NCBI GenBank assembly: GCA_947504045.1
Contig: CANNFY010000001.1
Coordinates: 248,001 to 312,000, forward strand
Direction: 5' to 3'
Length of the DNA: 64,000 nucleotides
Source of the DNA: an uncultured Maribacter sp.
GTDB lineage: Bacteria > Bacteroidota > Bacteroidia > Flavobacteriales > Flavobacteriaceae
This document shows, one piece after another, positions 18,371-27,088 of the stretch. The notes below the pieces were generated by a model. The model was not told the DNA's origin. It did no database searches and was given only the letters and a program-made list of their open reading frames with translations. The position numbers were made by a program, and so were the translations under genes. The number at the start of each line of letters is the position of its first letter. Position 1 is the stretch's first letter.

Positions 18371-21300
18371 ATGAAAAAAAACCAATTAAGAAAATTTAGC
18401 ATTAGGGTGTTATTTTTTCTTATTACAATAACGTTTTCTGGTATGTATGCCCAGGACGTTACAGTAACAGGAAACATCCAAGATGCAAGTGGTATTCCTT
18501 TAGCAGGAGCCAATGTTATTGAAACAGGTACCACAAACGGTACCCAAACCGATTTTGATGGTAACTACTCCATTAAAGTATCCGATTCTAACTCACAATT
18601 AACAATATCCTACATAGGATATTCCTCAAAAACTATTGCTGTAAATGGGCAACAAAATATTCAAATACAATTAGAAGAGGATGCGCAAGGTTTAGACGAA
18701 GTAATTGTTGTTGGTTATGGTACTGCCAAACGTAAAAATATTACTGGAGCAGTAGAACGTGTAAATCTTGAAGATTCTCCTGTTGCCCTTTCTTCTAACA
18801 CAAGTGTTTTACAATCTATTAGAGGTGCTACACCAGGTATAAATATTGGAACACAAAACCAAGCAGGACAAACACCTAGCATTTTGGTTAGAGGTCAAAA
18901 TTCGATAAGCGGAAGTAATGACCCTCTTATTGTATTAGACGGAATTATTTTTCTAGGAAGTGTAAGTGACATTAATCCTAATGACATTGCTTCCATTGAC
19001 ATTTTAAAAGATGCATCTAGCGCAGTTGTATATGGTTCTAGAGCTGCAAATGGTGTAATTTTAATTAATACTAAAAAAGGAAAGTCAGATAAACCTATAA
19101 TTAAATTTTCTACCGCTACAGGTATTAATCGTTGGCAAAACCAACCAGACCTTTTAGAAAGAAATGATTATTTAGAAAAATACGCTGTACAGGTTGGTGC
19201 GCCTACTGTAGATGATATAGTTTGGGAAGAAATATACAGAGATGTTTTACAAGATGAGGGAGTAAATACAGATTGGATAGATTTAATATCTAGATCAGGA
19301 CAAATACAAAAACATAATGTTTCTGTTTCTGGCAATTCTGATAAAATTAATTATTTCTTTTCAGGTGCATACGAAGATCAAGAAGGTGTTGTAATAGGTG
19401 ATCAGTTTAACAGAATATCTTTACGTTCTAGACTACAAGCAAATATTACAGACTGGTTAGAAGTAGGTATTGATGGATCTTACACAAACAGCGATTTTTC
19501 TGGACAAGTAGCAAGTGTTAGTCAAGCAGTTATACTAGCGCCTATAGGCTATCCTTACCGTTATGAAGGCCAACCTTTTAATATAGCTACAAACAACTCT
19601 ACAGATTTAGAAAGGTACCCAACTGCCAATAATGTTCAAAATCCTTTATGGGGAACAGACGGAACTAGAGATAATTTTGACAAACGAAATTATTTTAGAC
19701 TTGCAGCAAATGCTAAAGTTAAAGTGCCGTGGATTAAAGGGTTAAGCTATTCTTTTAATTATACATTAAGTGCACAATACAGAAATGTAGACACTTTTGA
19801 ATATGAGGGTTATCATATTCAATTACCAGGAACAGATAACTTTTTTGATCGTTATTCAGAAGCATCTTTACAACAAAACCTATCTCAAGCAAATGGTTCT
19901 AATTTAAGATACAAAACATCTAACTACGTTATTAACAACATCTTAAATTACACTAATGATTTTGGAAAAAATAATATTAACGCCACTTTAGTTGCAACAA
20001 GAGATTATTCTTTTAGCGATTTATCTTCTTTAACTGGTAGAGATTTTGCTTCTCTCGGAAATACAACTTTAGGTGCAGATGGTTTATCTTTTGCAAGTAT
20101 TATAGAAACAGATTATGATGTAGTAGAAAGACAAAATATTGGTTACTTAGGTAGTTTACTATATGCCTATGACGATAAGTACCATTTAAACGCAGCTATA
20201 AGAAGAGACGGTGCTTCTGTATTTGGTGTAGACAGAAAGTTTGGTACATTCTGGTCTGTTGGTGGAGCGTGGACTTTAACAGAGGAAAGTTTTATTCCTA
20301 AAACAGATTTCTTAAACTATTTAAAATTAAATGTTTCTTATGGTGTTAATGGTAACCAAGGTGTAAGCCCATACCAAACTTTATCCGGAGTTAGTAACGG
20401 ACAACCAGGAAACATAAGATACGCCTTTGGAGATAACCCGTCTAATAGCGAGTTTGGTATAGCACAAACTAGTTTAGGAAATTCTGAACTAGGTTGGGAG
20501 TCTACCACTTCTTTAAATTTTGGTATACACTCTTCTTTATTAAAAAACAGAATTGCATTAGATGTAGATGTTTATTTCTCACAGACGGAAGATCAAATTT
20601 TCAACAGACAAATACCAACAACATCAGGGTTCAACAGCATTTTAGCAAGTTTAGGTCAAGTAGACAATAGCGGTGTAGAAATATCTTTAAACACTAAAAA
20701 TATTGTAACAGAAAATTTCAATTGGAATTCTAGTGTAACGTTTTGGAGAAACAGAAATAAAGTTGTTTCGTTATTTGGCGATGATAATGATAATGATGGT
20801 ATTGAAGATGACGATATAGGTAATGGCTTATTTATTGGCGAGTCTTTAGGAACTATTTATGGCTTTGAATATATAGGTGTTGTACAAGAAGAAGACACCC
20901 AATACATTGCAGACACAGGAGCCGTTCCTGGAGACCCAATGTTTAGAGATTTAGATGGCGAACCTGGTATTACCGCAGAAGGGGATAGAAAAATTTTAGG
21001 AACCTCTGACCCTAATTTTACTATGGGTTTTGCCAATACTATAACGTATAAAGACTTTACTTTATATACATTGTTTACAGGTATGTTTGGAGGTAACGAT
21101 TATTTTTTAGGATCAAACCCAAGAAGTAACTCTTTTCAAAATAGATTCGATTTTAACGAGGTAAACAATGGTGCTTTTTGGACTGCAGAAAACCAAAGTA
21201 CAACTAATTTAAGACCAGATTTTAATGATAGTCGTTATATAGGTCTTCAATCTCGCGGATTCATACGTCTACAAAATGTAAACCTTTCCTATAAATTTAA

Positions 21301-21484
21301 TCCAGACTTCCTAAAACGAATAAACTTTGGAGTTTCTTCATTAGAGCTATACACTAGTGCAGACAACCCTTTAATTTTTACTAATTGGTTTGGAGGTGGA
21401 GACCCTGAAAGAGGTATAGCTGCCCAAAGTGGCACCTTACCCGTAATGAGTTCTTATTTAATTGGATTAAATGTTAGTTTCTAA
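18371..21484 (+). CDS. susC: SusC/RagA-family TonB-dependent outer-membrane receptor
   Basis: A 1037-residue TonB-linked receptor that imports oligosaccharides. Order: signal peptide (to about residue 27), carboxypeptidase-regulatory-like domain (VTVTGNIQDASGIPLAGANV, split by residues 30-110), the SusC box GLDEVIVVGYGTAKRKNITG, plug, and a large beta-barrel ending in GLNVSF. It pairs with the SusD gene just downstream. The upstream operator is shared with the rhamnose operon, so the substrate is probably a rhamnose-containing glycan or glycoside. A start at 18371 is supported by the signal peptide. Confidence 0.96.
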   Translation: MKKNQLRKFSIRVLFFLITITFSGMYAQDVTVTGNIQDASGIPLAGANVIETGTTNGTQTDFDGNYSIKVSDSNSQLTISYIGYSSKTIAVNGQQNIQIQLEEDAQGLDEVIVVGYGTAKRKNITGAVERVNLEDSPVALSSNTSVLQSIRGATPGINIGTQNQAGQTPSILVRGQNSISGSNDPLIVLDGIIFLGSVSDINPNDIASIDILKDASSAVVYGSRAANGVILINTKKGKSDKPIIKFSTATGINRWQNQPDLLERNDYLEKYAVQVGAPTVDDIVWEEIYRDVLQDEGVNTDWIDLISRSGQIQKHNVSVSGNSDKINYFFSGAYEDQEGVVIGDQFNRISLRSRLQANITDWLEVGIDGSYTNSDFSGQVASVSQAVILAPIGYPYRYEGQPFNIATNNSTDLERYPTANNVQNPLWGTDGTRDNFDKRNYFRLAANAKVKVPWIKGLSYSFNYTLSAQYRNVDTFEYEGYHIQLPGTDNFFDRYSEASLQQNLSQANGSNLRYKTSNYVINNILNYTNDFGKNNINATLVATRDYSFSDLSSLTGRDFASLGNTTLGADGLSFASIIETDYDVVERQNIGYLGSLLYAYDDKYHLNAAIRRDGASVFGVDRKFGTFWSVGGAWTLTEESFIPKTDFLNYLKLNVSYGVNGNQGVSPYQTLSGVSNGQPGNIRYAFGDNPSNSEFGIAQTSLGNSELGWESTTSLNFGIHSSLLKNRIALDVDVYFSQTEDQIFNRQIPTTSGFNSILASLGQVDNSGVEISLNTKNIVTENFNWNSSVTFWRNRNKVVSLFGDDNDNDGIEDDDIGNGLFIGESLGTIYGFEYIGVVQEEDTQYIADTGAVPGDPMFRDLDGEPGITAEGDRKILGTSDPNFTMGFANTITYKDFTLYTLFTGMFGGNDYFLGSNPRSNSFQNRFDFNEVNNGAFWTAENQSTTNLRPDFNDSRYIGLQSRGFIRLQNVNLSYKFNPDFLKRINFGVSSLELYTSADNPLIFTNWFGGGDPERGIAAQSGTLPVMSSYLIGLNVSF

Positions 21485-21494
21485 AAAAAAGATT

Positions 21495-23195
21495 ATGAAA
21501 AAAAATATTTTTAAAACAATAATGTTTCTTTTCCTTATTATAACTTTTAGTTGTGATGATGAGGAATTTGTAACAGAAAACCCAGAAACGTTCCTTACGG
21601 TAGACAATATTTTTACCTCTGGCACGCAGGTAGAACAATTAATTTTAACACTGTACCAACAAGATCGTAATTTATTTTCAAACATTAATTCAGATTCTGG
21701 TAGAGTAATGTACGGCCAAGGTACCGATGTTTTAACAGTACCTACTTTTAGAGAAAACACAAATTTTAGTGATTATAACACTCAGGTTACGCCATTAGCA
21801 GGTAGGCTATCTACTATTTATGCGGAACTATACCAACAAATATCTAGAGCCAATTTGGCCATTTCTTTAGCTGAAGGAGGCGAAATTCCTTTTGAAACAG
21901 AAGCCTCTAGACTATCTATTATTGCGCAAGCTAAATTTTTTAGAGCAAAAGCACACGGGCAAGCAGCTGAGTTTTTTGGTAAAGTTGCTATAGTAGATGA
22001 ACCTACAGAAACTGCTCGTTTTGATTTTGAACAATCTGAACGTTCCGAAATTTATCAATTTGCTATTAATGATTTAGAAGCTGCCCTTCCAGACCTTCCT
22101 GTAACTACAGCAGAAGCTGGCAGAGTAGTTCGTGGAGCCGCACAACATTATTTAAGTGAATTTTATTTAGGACTGGGAATAGAAACAGGAGACAACGCCG
22201 CTTTTACACAAGCAATATTCTACGCATCGGAAGTTATAGATGGTGGTATATACGCTCTAATGCAAAATAGGTTTGGCTCAAGAGCTGATGAAACTGGCAA
22301 AAATGTATACTGGGACTTATTTAGACTAAACAATCAAAACTACACAGATGGAAACACAGAAAGTATTTGGACACACCAAATAGATTTTGATGCATATATA
22401 GCTGGAGATGACGGTAGCAATAATGCAGGAAGAAGCTTTTTACCTTATCCAAGATTTTTTATGCCTGTATGGCGTGCTATTCCTGGAGTTATTGGAGAAG
22501 ATGAATATGTTGGAGGTAGAGGTGTAGCCTTTGTTAGACCAACCGAATTAACAGAAAATATTTTATGGGACCCAAATATTTCTGATGGCGATATTAGAGC
22601 TGATGAAAGCAATATAAGAAGAACTGTTCTATATAATGACCCTGATTATGAAGGAGGCTCTTTAGTTGGAACAGAAGTTTCTGATGAAGATTTAGAAGCA
22701 GCAAATATTGGCCTAGCCGATGGAGCGTATTATCCAATATTTGAAAAATTTACTACAGATCAATTTCAAGGTTTAGATCAAGGAGAAGACCGTAGTAATT
22801 TATTTAGAGATCGCTATATTATTCGTTTACCAGAAACCATTTTACTCCGTGCAGAAGCCTACCTAAGAAGTGGTAATAGCCAAGCAGCAGCAGACGACAT
22901 TAATTTAATAAGAGACCGAGCTCAATGCACCGTAAGAGCAACGGCTGCAATGGTAGACATAGATTTTATTTTAGATGAAAGAGCAAGAGAATTGTTTGGC
23001 GAAGAAAATAGATGGGGTACCTTATTACGTATGGGAGGCACAGTTGCTTCTGATAGGTTAAGAGCTAATTTTAGATACGATTACCAACGTGCTAGTTTAA
23101 CTTTTGACTTTAATACTTTTCCAATTCCACAAAGTGTTATTGACCGTAATAGCGCTGTTTTATGGGAACAAAACCCAGGATGGCAAGGCAGATAA
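21495..23195 (+). CDS. susD: SusD/RagB-family surface glycan-binding lipoprotein
   Basis: A 566-residue lipoprotein that caps the SusC barrel and binds glycan at the cell surface. It has an SPII signal (MKKNIFKTIMFLFLIITFSC, Cys20) followed by acidic DDEE, a typical surface-export tag, then a TPR-rich SusD fold, with the C-terminal motif ending LWEQNPGW. The frame is open from 21471, inside susC, but ATG 21495 gives the proper signal peptide. It begins 10 bases after the susC stop and ends before a strong terminator, so susC-susD is a two-gene transcript. Confidence 0.95.
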   Translation: MKKNIFKTIMFLFLIITFSCDDEEFVTENPETFLTVDNIFTSGTQVEQLILTLYQQDRNLFSNINSDSGRVMYGQGTDVLTVPTFRENTNFSDYNTQVTPLAGRLSTIYAELYQQISRANLAISLAEGGEIPFETEASRLSIIAQAKFFRAKAHGQAAEFFGKVAIVDEPTETARFDFEQSERSEIYQFAINDLEAALPDLPVTTAEAGRVVRGAAQHYLSEFYLGLGIETGDNAAFTQAIFYASEVIDGGIYALMQNRFGSRADETGKNVYWDLFRLNNQNYTDGNTESIWTHQIDFDAYIAGDDGSNNAGRSFLPYPRFFMPVWRAIPGVIGEDEYVGGRGVAFVRPTELTENILWDPNISDGDIRADESNIRRTVLYNDPDYEGGSLVGTEVSDEDLEAANIGLADGAYYPIFEKFTTDQFQGLDQGEDRSNLFRDRYIIRLPETILLRAEAYLRSGNSQAAADDINLIRDRAQCTVRATAAMVDIDFILDERARELFGEENRWGTLLRMGGTVASDRLRANFRYDYQRASLTFDFNTFPIPQSVIDRNSAVLWEQNPGWQGR

Positions 23196-23230
23196 ATTTT
23201 ATTTGTGTTTTTTAATTAGTTAGTTTTAAA

Positions 23231-23270
23231 ATAAGCCAGAGAAAAAAAATCTCTGGCTTATTCTTTTTTT
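23231..23270 (+). terminator. Intrinsic terminator of susC-susD
   Basis: An 11-bp perfect stem ataagccagag/ctctggcttat (23231-23241 with 23251-23261), A-rich loop, followed by a T-run to 23270. Confidence 0.88.
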
Positions 23271-23388
23271 AATCATATATAACCTTTAAAAAAAGTAATG
23301 TTAAAAACAAACACCCTAGTAATATGTTTATTTATCTAATAGTTATAAACCCCACATATTATAGCACCATATAATTTAAAGTAAATTC

Positions 23389-23425
23389 AAAAAAAAAATC
23401 TATGTAAAATGCTACATAGATTTTT
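23389..23425 (-). terminator. Intrinsic terminator of the rhamnosidase gene
   Basis: A 13-bp perfect stem aaaaatctatgta/tacatagattttt (23394-23406 with 23413-23425), six-base loop, with a T-run on the minus strand; 33 bases past the stop of the rhamnosidase gene. Confidence 0.85.
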
Positions 23426-23457
23426 CTTATATCCACAATAAAAGTTTTATAGAAAAA

Positions 23458-25689
23458 CTACTTTGATATTTCTATTTCATGTGTTCCAGAAAAAAGTAGT
23501 ATTGGCTTCGAATTTGCTTTTATTTTCTTTCCGTTATGTCTCCATTTTTCCGAAGAAAGGTTTTTTAAATTAAATTCTGCAACCATATTCCCCGGAATAT
23601 CTATACGATACTTTTTAGTCCCTTTAGCATCTTTAAAATACGTTGCCTTAATTTTTCCTTTTAAAGTAGGTACCTCTATTTTACTATTTTCTAAACCTCC
23701 TAATTGAGGATTAATAGTTGCTATACCATAACCAGGTGTTTTAGGCATAATACCCCATAAACCCCTTGGTATTGCATTAGCTGGCACCGCTCCCCACGCA
23801 TGGTTCCAGTCTGCGTTAGGTTTATATTGCATATCCCAAGCTTCTAGAGTAATGGTAGAACCAATACGAATCATATTATACCAACTTCTTTTACTCGTGC
23901 TTGTTAAAAGTTGAAGAGCATAATCTTCTTCATTTGCATTATAAAGAGCCTCCATTAAATATTGCGCACCATAAACACTACAGGCCATACCTCTAGATTT
24001 TACAAATTTAACTACAGAAGATTTATATTCCTCAGGAACTAACCCAAAAGCAAGAGGCATCATGTTTGCATGTATTGATGCGTGTTCTGTACCTTCTCCA
24101 TCTATATAATATCCTTTTTCCGCATCAAACAATTTGCTGTTAATTGTCTTTTTTACTTTCTCTGCCTTAGTAGTAAACGCTATAGCTTCAGACTTTTTCC
24201 CTAAAATATTAGCAAATTCTGCCATTATTAGCATGTTTTTATAATAAAAGGCATTAACAACCGTATTGTAAGGCATAAAAACAAACCCGTCTCTTTCTCC
24301 TGTAACTTTTGGGTCTCCTCCCCAATTTGCTGGAGGCCAATCAGTAATATCTTTTAATTTATCTTTTTTATTTTTAAATCCAAGTTTTTTCATAAACTCT
24401 GGAGTAGCCTTAGTTGAGCTTATTAATCCATCTTCTCGAGACAACTCCATTAAAGTTTTATGCTTAAGTTGTTGGTAATATTTTTTTATAAGTTCTGTGT
24501 TTCCAGTATACATATAATCAGCATAAAACATTAAAGCCATATGCTGTTGCCATTCTGTTGGCCATGTAGGGTTACTCATAAAATACTCTATAGTTTGTCT
24601 TGCCATAGCATATTCTTGATCTACAGAGTAGTGGCTTAATTGGTTAAGGTAAGCATCTGCTTCATAAGGTATTCTTTCTCTATCTCCATCTACATACAAC
24701 CCATTAAAAGTAGTAGCTTTAATAGAATATTTACACAGGTCCCATACTTGGTTAAGTATCGTATCTGAACTTATAAAATTACTTGCAGTATCTTCCCAAT
24801 AACTATGGTAGGCCAACTGAATAAAATCGTTTGCTTTTATTACACCTTGTACTCCTTCTACTTCTGCATACCTAAAGGGCATTAAAACTGGAAAACCACT
24901 TGGCAAGGGTAAAGCTTTTCCTTTTAGCGTATTTCTTTTATCTGGTGTAATTGGCAATAAATACGTTTTTTTTCCTGCAATTACTGGCACTTTTATTTCT
25001 TGATAACGAATATTACTTTTTTTAGATGGCGCCCTGTTTATAGAAGCATTCTCTAATTGTTCTCCTATTCTAAAAGTTAATGTATCATTAGTTTTGGCTT
25101 CATAAGTAAAACAAAGGTTTGCAAAAGCAGCTTTTCCAAAATCTAAAAAATAGTCTTGTTCTCTTTGTAAAAACACCTTAGGCATTATACTATCAATTTT
25201 AAAACTATTTCTAGTACTTATGTAGGTGTTAGCCTTACCTATTATAAAGGATTGATCTATAGCATAAGTAGAAGAAATATTTTTACCATTCCAAATACGA
25301 ACAGTCCAATAATAAGTTTTACCTTCTTCAAGTGTATCACCTTGATAGGAAATATTTGTTGAAGAATTGTTTGTAACCTTACCACTATTCCAAACATCGC
25401 CAATATTACTTTTTATAGCCTTTTTAGAAGATGCAACTAATATTTGATAAGCCGATTGTTCTGTAACTTCTTTTGGCACTTCCCAGCTGTATTCTGGAGT
25501 TGGATCTATAATTTTTACCCCCTTTGTGTCTCTTATAAACTCTATGGTTAAATTTCTAGGTGCACTAATTAATGTAGAGGCATTGCTCTTAGTGGCATCA
25601 ACTAATTTAAAATTGGTTTGTATTAAAGTGAAGCTTAAGGAAATACATCCAAAAAATACAATTAGAAAAAACTTATTTTTTTTTGACAT
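23458..25689 (-). CDS. GH78-type alpha-L-rhamnosidase
   Basis: A 743-residue exported glycoside hydrolase predicted to release terminal L-rhamnose. It has an N-terminal signal or anchor ([18 protein letters not shown]), an Ig-like/FnIII-type domain (about 45-150, TPEYSWEV ... [11 protein letters not shown]), a jelly-roll region, then an (alpha/alpha)6 barrel with the GH78-like [18 protein letters not shown] and the later TITLEAWDM and [10 protein letters not shown], and a C-terminal beta domain. It is read opposite to susCD but has a copy of the shared operator 96 bases upstream, and lies beside the GntR regulator. Somewhat shorter than many GH78 enzymes. Confidence 0.85.
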   Translation of the reverse strand: MSKKNKFFLIVFFGCISLSFTLIQTNFKLVDATKSNASTLISAPRNLTIEFIRDTKGVKIIDPTPEYSWEVPKEVTEQSAYQILVASSKKAIKSNIGDVWNSGKVTNNSSTNISYQGDTLEEGKTYYWTVRIWNGKNISSTYAIDQSFIIGKANTYISTRNSFKIDSIMPKVFLQREQDYFLDFGKAAFANLCFTYEAKTNDTLTFRIGEQLENASINRAPSKKSNIRYQEIKVPVIAGKKTYLLPITPDKRNTLKGKALPLPSGFPVLMPFRYAEVEGVQGVIKANDFIQLAYHSYWEDTASNFISSDTILNQVWDLCKYSIKATTFNGLYVDGDRERIPYEADAYLNQLSHYSVDQEYAMARQTIEYFMSNPTWPTEWQQHMALMFYADYMYTGNTELIKKYYQQLKHKTLMELSREDGLISSTKATPEFMKKLGFKNKKDKLKDITDWPPANWGGDPKVTGERDGFVFMPYNTVVNAFYYKNMLIMAEFANILGKKSEAIAFTTKAEKVKKTINSKLFDAEKGYYIDGEGTEHASIHANMMPLAFGLVPEEYKSSVVKFVKSRGMACSVYGAQYLMEALYNANEEDYALQLLTSTSKRSWYNMIRIGSTITLEAWDMQYKPNADWNHAWGAVPANAIPRGLWGIMPKTPGYGIATINPQLGGLENSKIEVPTLKGKIKATYFKDAKGTKKYRIDIPGNMVAEFNLKNLSSEKWRHNGKKIKANSKPILLFSGTHEIEISK

Positions 25690-25784
25690 GAAGAATTACT
25701 TTTTAAAATTAGATGTTCTTAAAAAAAGAACTGTTTTCTGTAAAAGTTGTAATAAATCAAATCTAATATTTATACCTAAAAGTT

Positions 25785-25800
25785 GCATCCTGTTGTATCC
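25785..25800 (-). promoter_or_regulatory. Putative rhamnose operator 3 (upstream of rhamnosidase)
   Basis: On the minus strand the 16 bases GGATACAACAGGATGC match the core of the other two operators (GCATAGTACAGGATGC) at 13 of 16 positions, including the block ACAGGATGC. It is 96 bases before the rhamnosidase start, close to the 90-base distance seen at susC. Confidence 0.65.
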
Positions 25801-25856
25801 TGAAAATTAGATTTTCTACTACAAGAACAACTACAAAAAAAGTATTTTAATAATGA

Positions 25857-26903
25857 TTAAACAGAAAAACGATCAATAAAGTTAAACTCGTTTTTAATAT
25901 TTATTCTTTTATTGTCCAGAATCATATTTGCGGCTTCTTTCCCCATTTTTATAAAGTTGGTGCTAACTACAGTAATACCTAATAGCTCTTTTAAAGGAGT
26001 GTCATTATAAGAAATAATACCCAAATCTTCACCTAATTTATAACCACAATCTCTACTCTGTTTTACTAAACTAACTAAATCATTTTCTTCAATAATAATA
26101 TAAAGGTCTTTTGGTTGTAGATCCATACTATCATAAATTTTATCTAAAACTTCATAATCCATATCGTGTTGTACACAAAATTTTTTAAAGCCAGTAACAA
26201 TACCTTTAGGATAAGGGTAAACTGCTTTATTAGGGTAAACAAGAACAATTTTTTTATACTTTTTTAATTTTTCAAAACCAGAAGTTAACGCATTATAAAT
26301 ATCATTTGTAAAATCCTGATATATTCTTCCAGATTTTTTAGATAAAGTTCTTACATTTCTATCTATTAGTATAAGTTTTTCATCTGGTATTTCTTGTATT
26401 GCTTTTAAAATATCATCTGTACACACCATATGCTGTAAATCATCATTTTTAAAATGAGGCATTATTGCATAATAATCGTATTGGCTCTTTTTTTTACTTA
26501 ATATAGATTTAAATACAGAAGGCTCGCAATGGTAAATAACCAAATCTACATTAGCATAAGACCCTATTGTTTTAACAAAAGAGTTAAAGATGCGCATTTT
26601 ATAAGTACTTAACTTATTAATTAAAAAAAGTATGTTAACCTTTATTGATAAATCGGTCTTAGATATATAAAACCCTTTACCTTTTACAGAAACAATAATG
26701 TTTTGTTCCTTAAGCATTCCGTAGGCTTTTTCAACAGTATCTCTAGATAAAAGATACTCCTCACTAACTTCATTAATAGAAGGCAACTTTTCTCCAATTT
26801 CTAAATTACCCTTAGTTATATTACCTAATATAGAGTCTATTACTTGTTTATATTTTGGTACTCTTGAGTTAGCATCAATATAGATGTAGTTGTTTTTTTC
26901 CAA
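25857..26903 (-). CDS. GntR-family transcriptional regulator with sugar-binding-like C-terminus
   Basis: A 348-residue DNA-binding regulator. Residues about 10-85 are a GntR winged helix (VPKYKQVIDSILGNITKG, then EKLPSINEVSEEYLLSRDTV). The rest resembles a periplasmic-binding/LacI-type effector domain (LGIISYNDTPLKELLGITVVS, in parts). Its place between the rhamnosidase and the divergent rhamnose operon, and the repeated operator sequences, make it the likely rhamnose-responsive regulator of all three units and perhaps of itself. It begins 185 bases from the catabolic operon. Confidence 0.88.
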   Translation of the reverse strand: MEKNNYIYIDANSRVPKYKQVIDSILGNITKGNLEIGEKLPSINEVSEEYLLSRDTVEKAYGMLKEQNIIVSVKGKGFYISKTDLSIKVNILFLINKLSTYKMRIFNSFVKTIGSYANVDLVIYHCEPSVFKSILSKKKSQYDYYAIMPHFKNDDLQHMVCTDDILKAIQEIPDEKLILIDRNVRTLSKKSGRIYQDFTNDIYNALTSGFEKLKKYKKIVLVYPNKAVYPYPKGIVTGFKKFCVQHDMDYEVLDKIYDSMDLQPKDLYIIIEENDLVSLVKQSRDCGYKLGEDLGIISYNDTPLKELLGITVVSTNFIKMGKEAANMILDNKRINIKNEFNFIDRFSV

Positions 26904-27012
26904 AATTATTCGTGGTCTATGGCAGAATCCTTATCTTAAGGAGTCCTATTTATTTAAGAACTTAAAGTTATTAATTTCTAAATTAATAACTATTCTTTTT
27001 TTTCTTATCTAA

Positions 27013-27032
27013 AACAGCATAGTACAGGATGC
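27013..27032 (+). promoter_or_regulatory. Putative rhamnose operator 2 (upstream of catabolic operon)
   Basis: Identical over 20 bases to the copy upstream of susC. It ends 56 bases before the ATG of the aldolase gene, in the divergent spacer shared with the GntR regulator, so it can serve both directions. Confidence 0.75.
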
Positions 27033-27042
27033 TTTGTTTTAC

Positions 27043-27062
27043 ATGCTAATATATATTAGCAT
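27043..27062. promoter_or_regulatory. Perfect 20-base palindrome before the rhamnose operon
   Basis: ATGCTAATATATATTAGCAT reads the same on both strands. It begins 10 bases after operator 2 and ends 26 bases before the aldolase start. It is not found at susC or the rhamnosidase, so it may be a second operator or a promoter-proximal structure specific to the catabolic operon. Confidence 0.55.
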
Positions 27063-27088
27063 ACTAATCGTTAACAAAATAACTCTCA

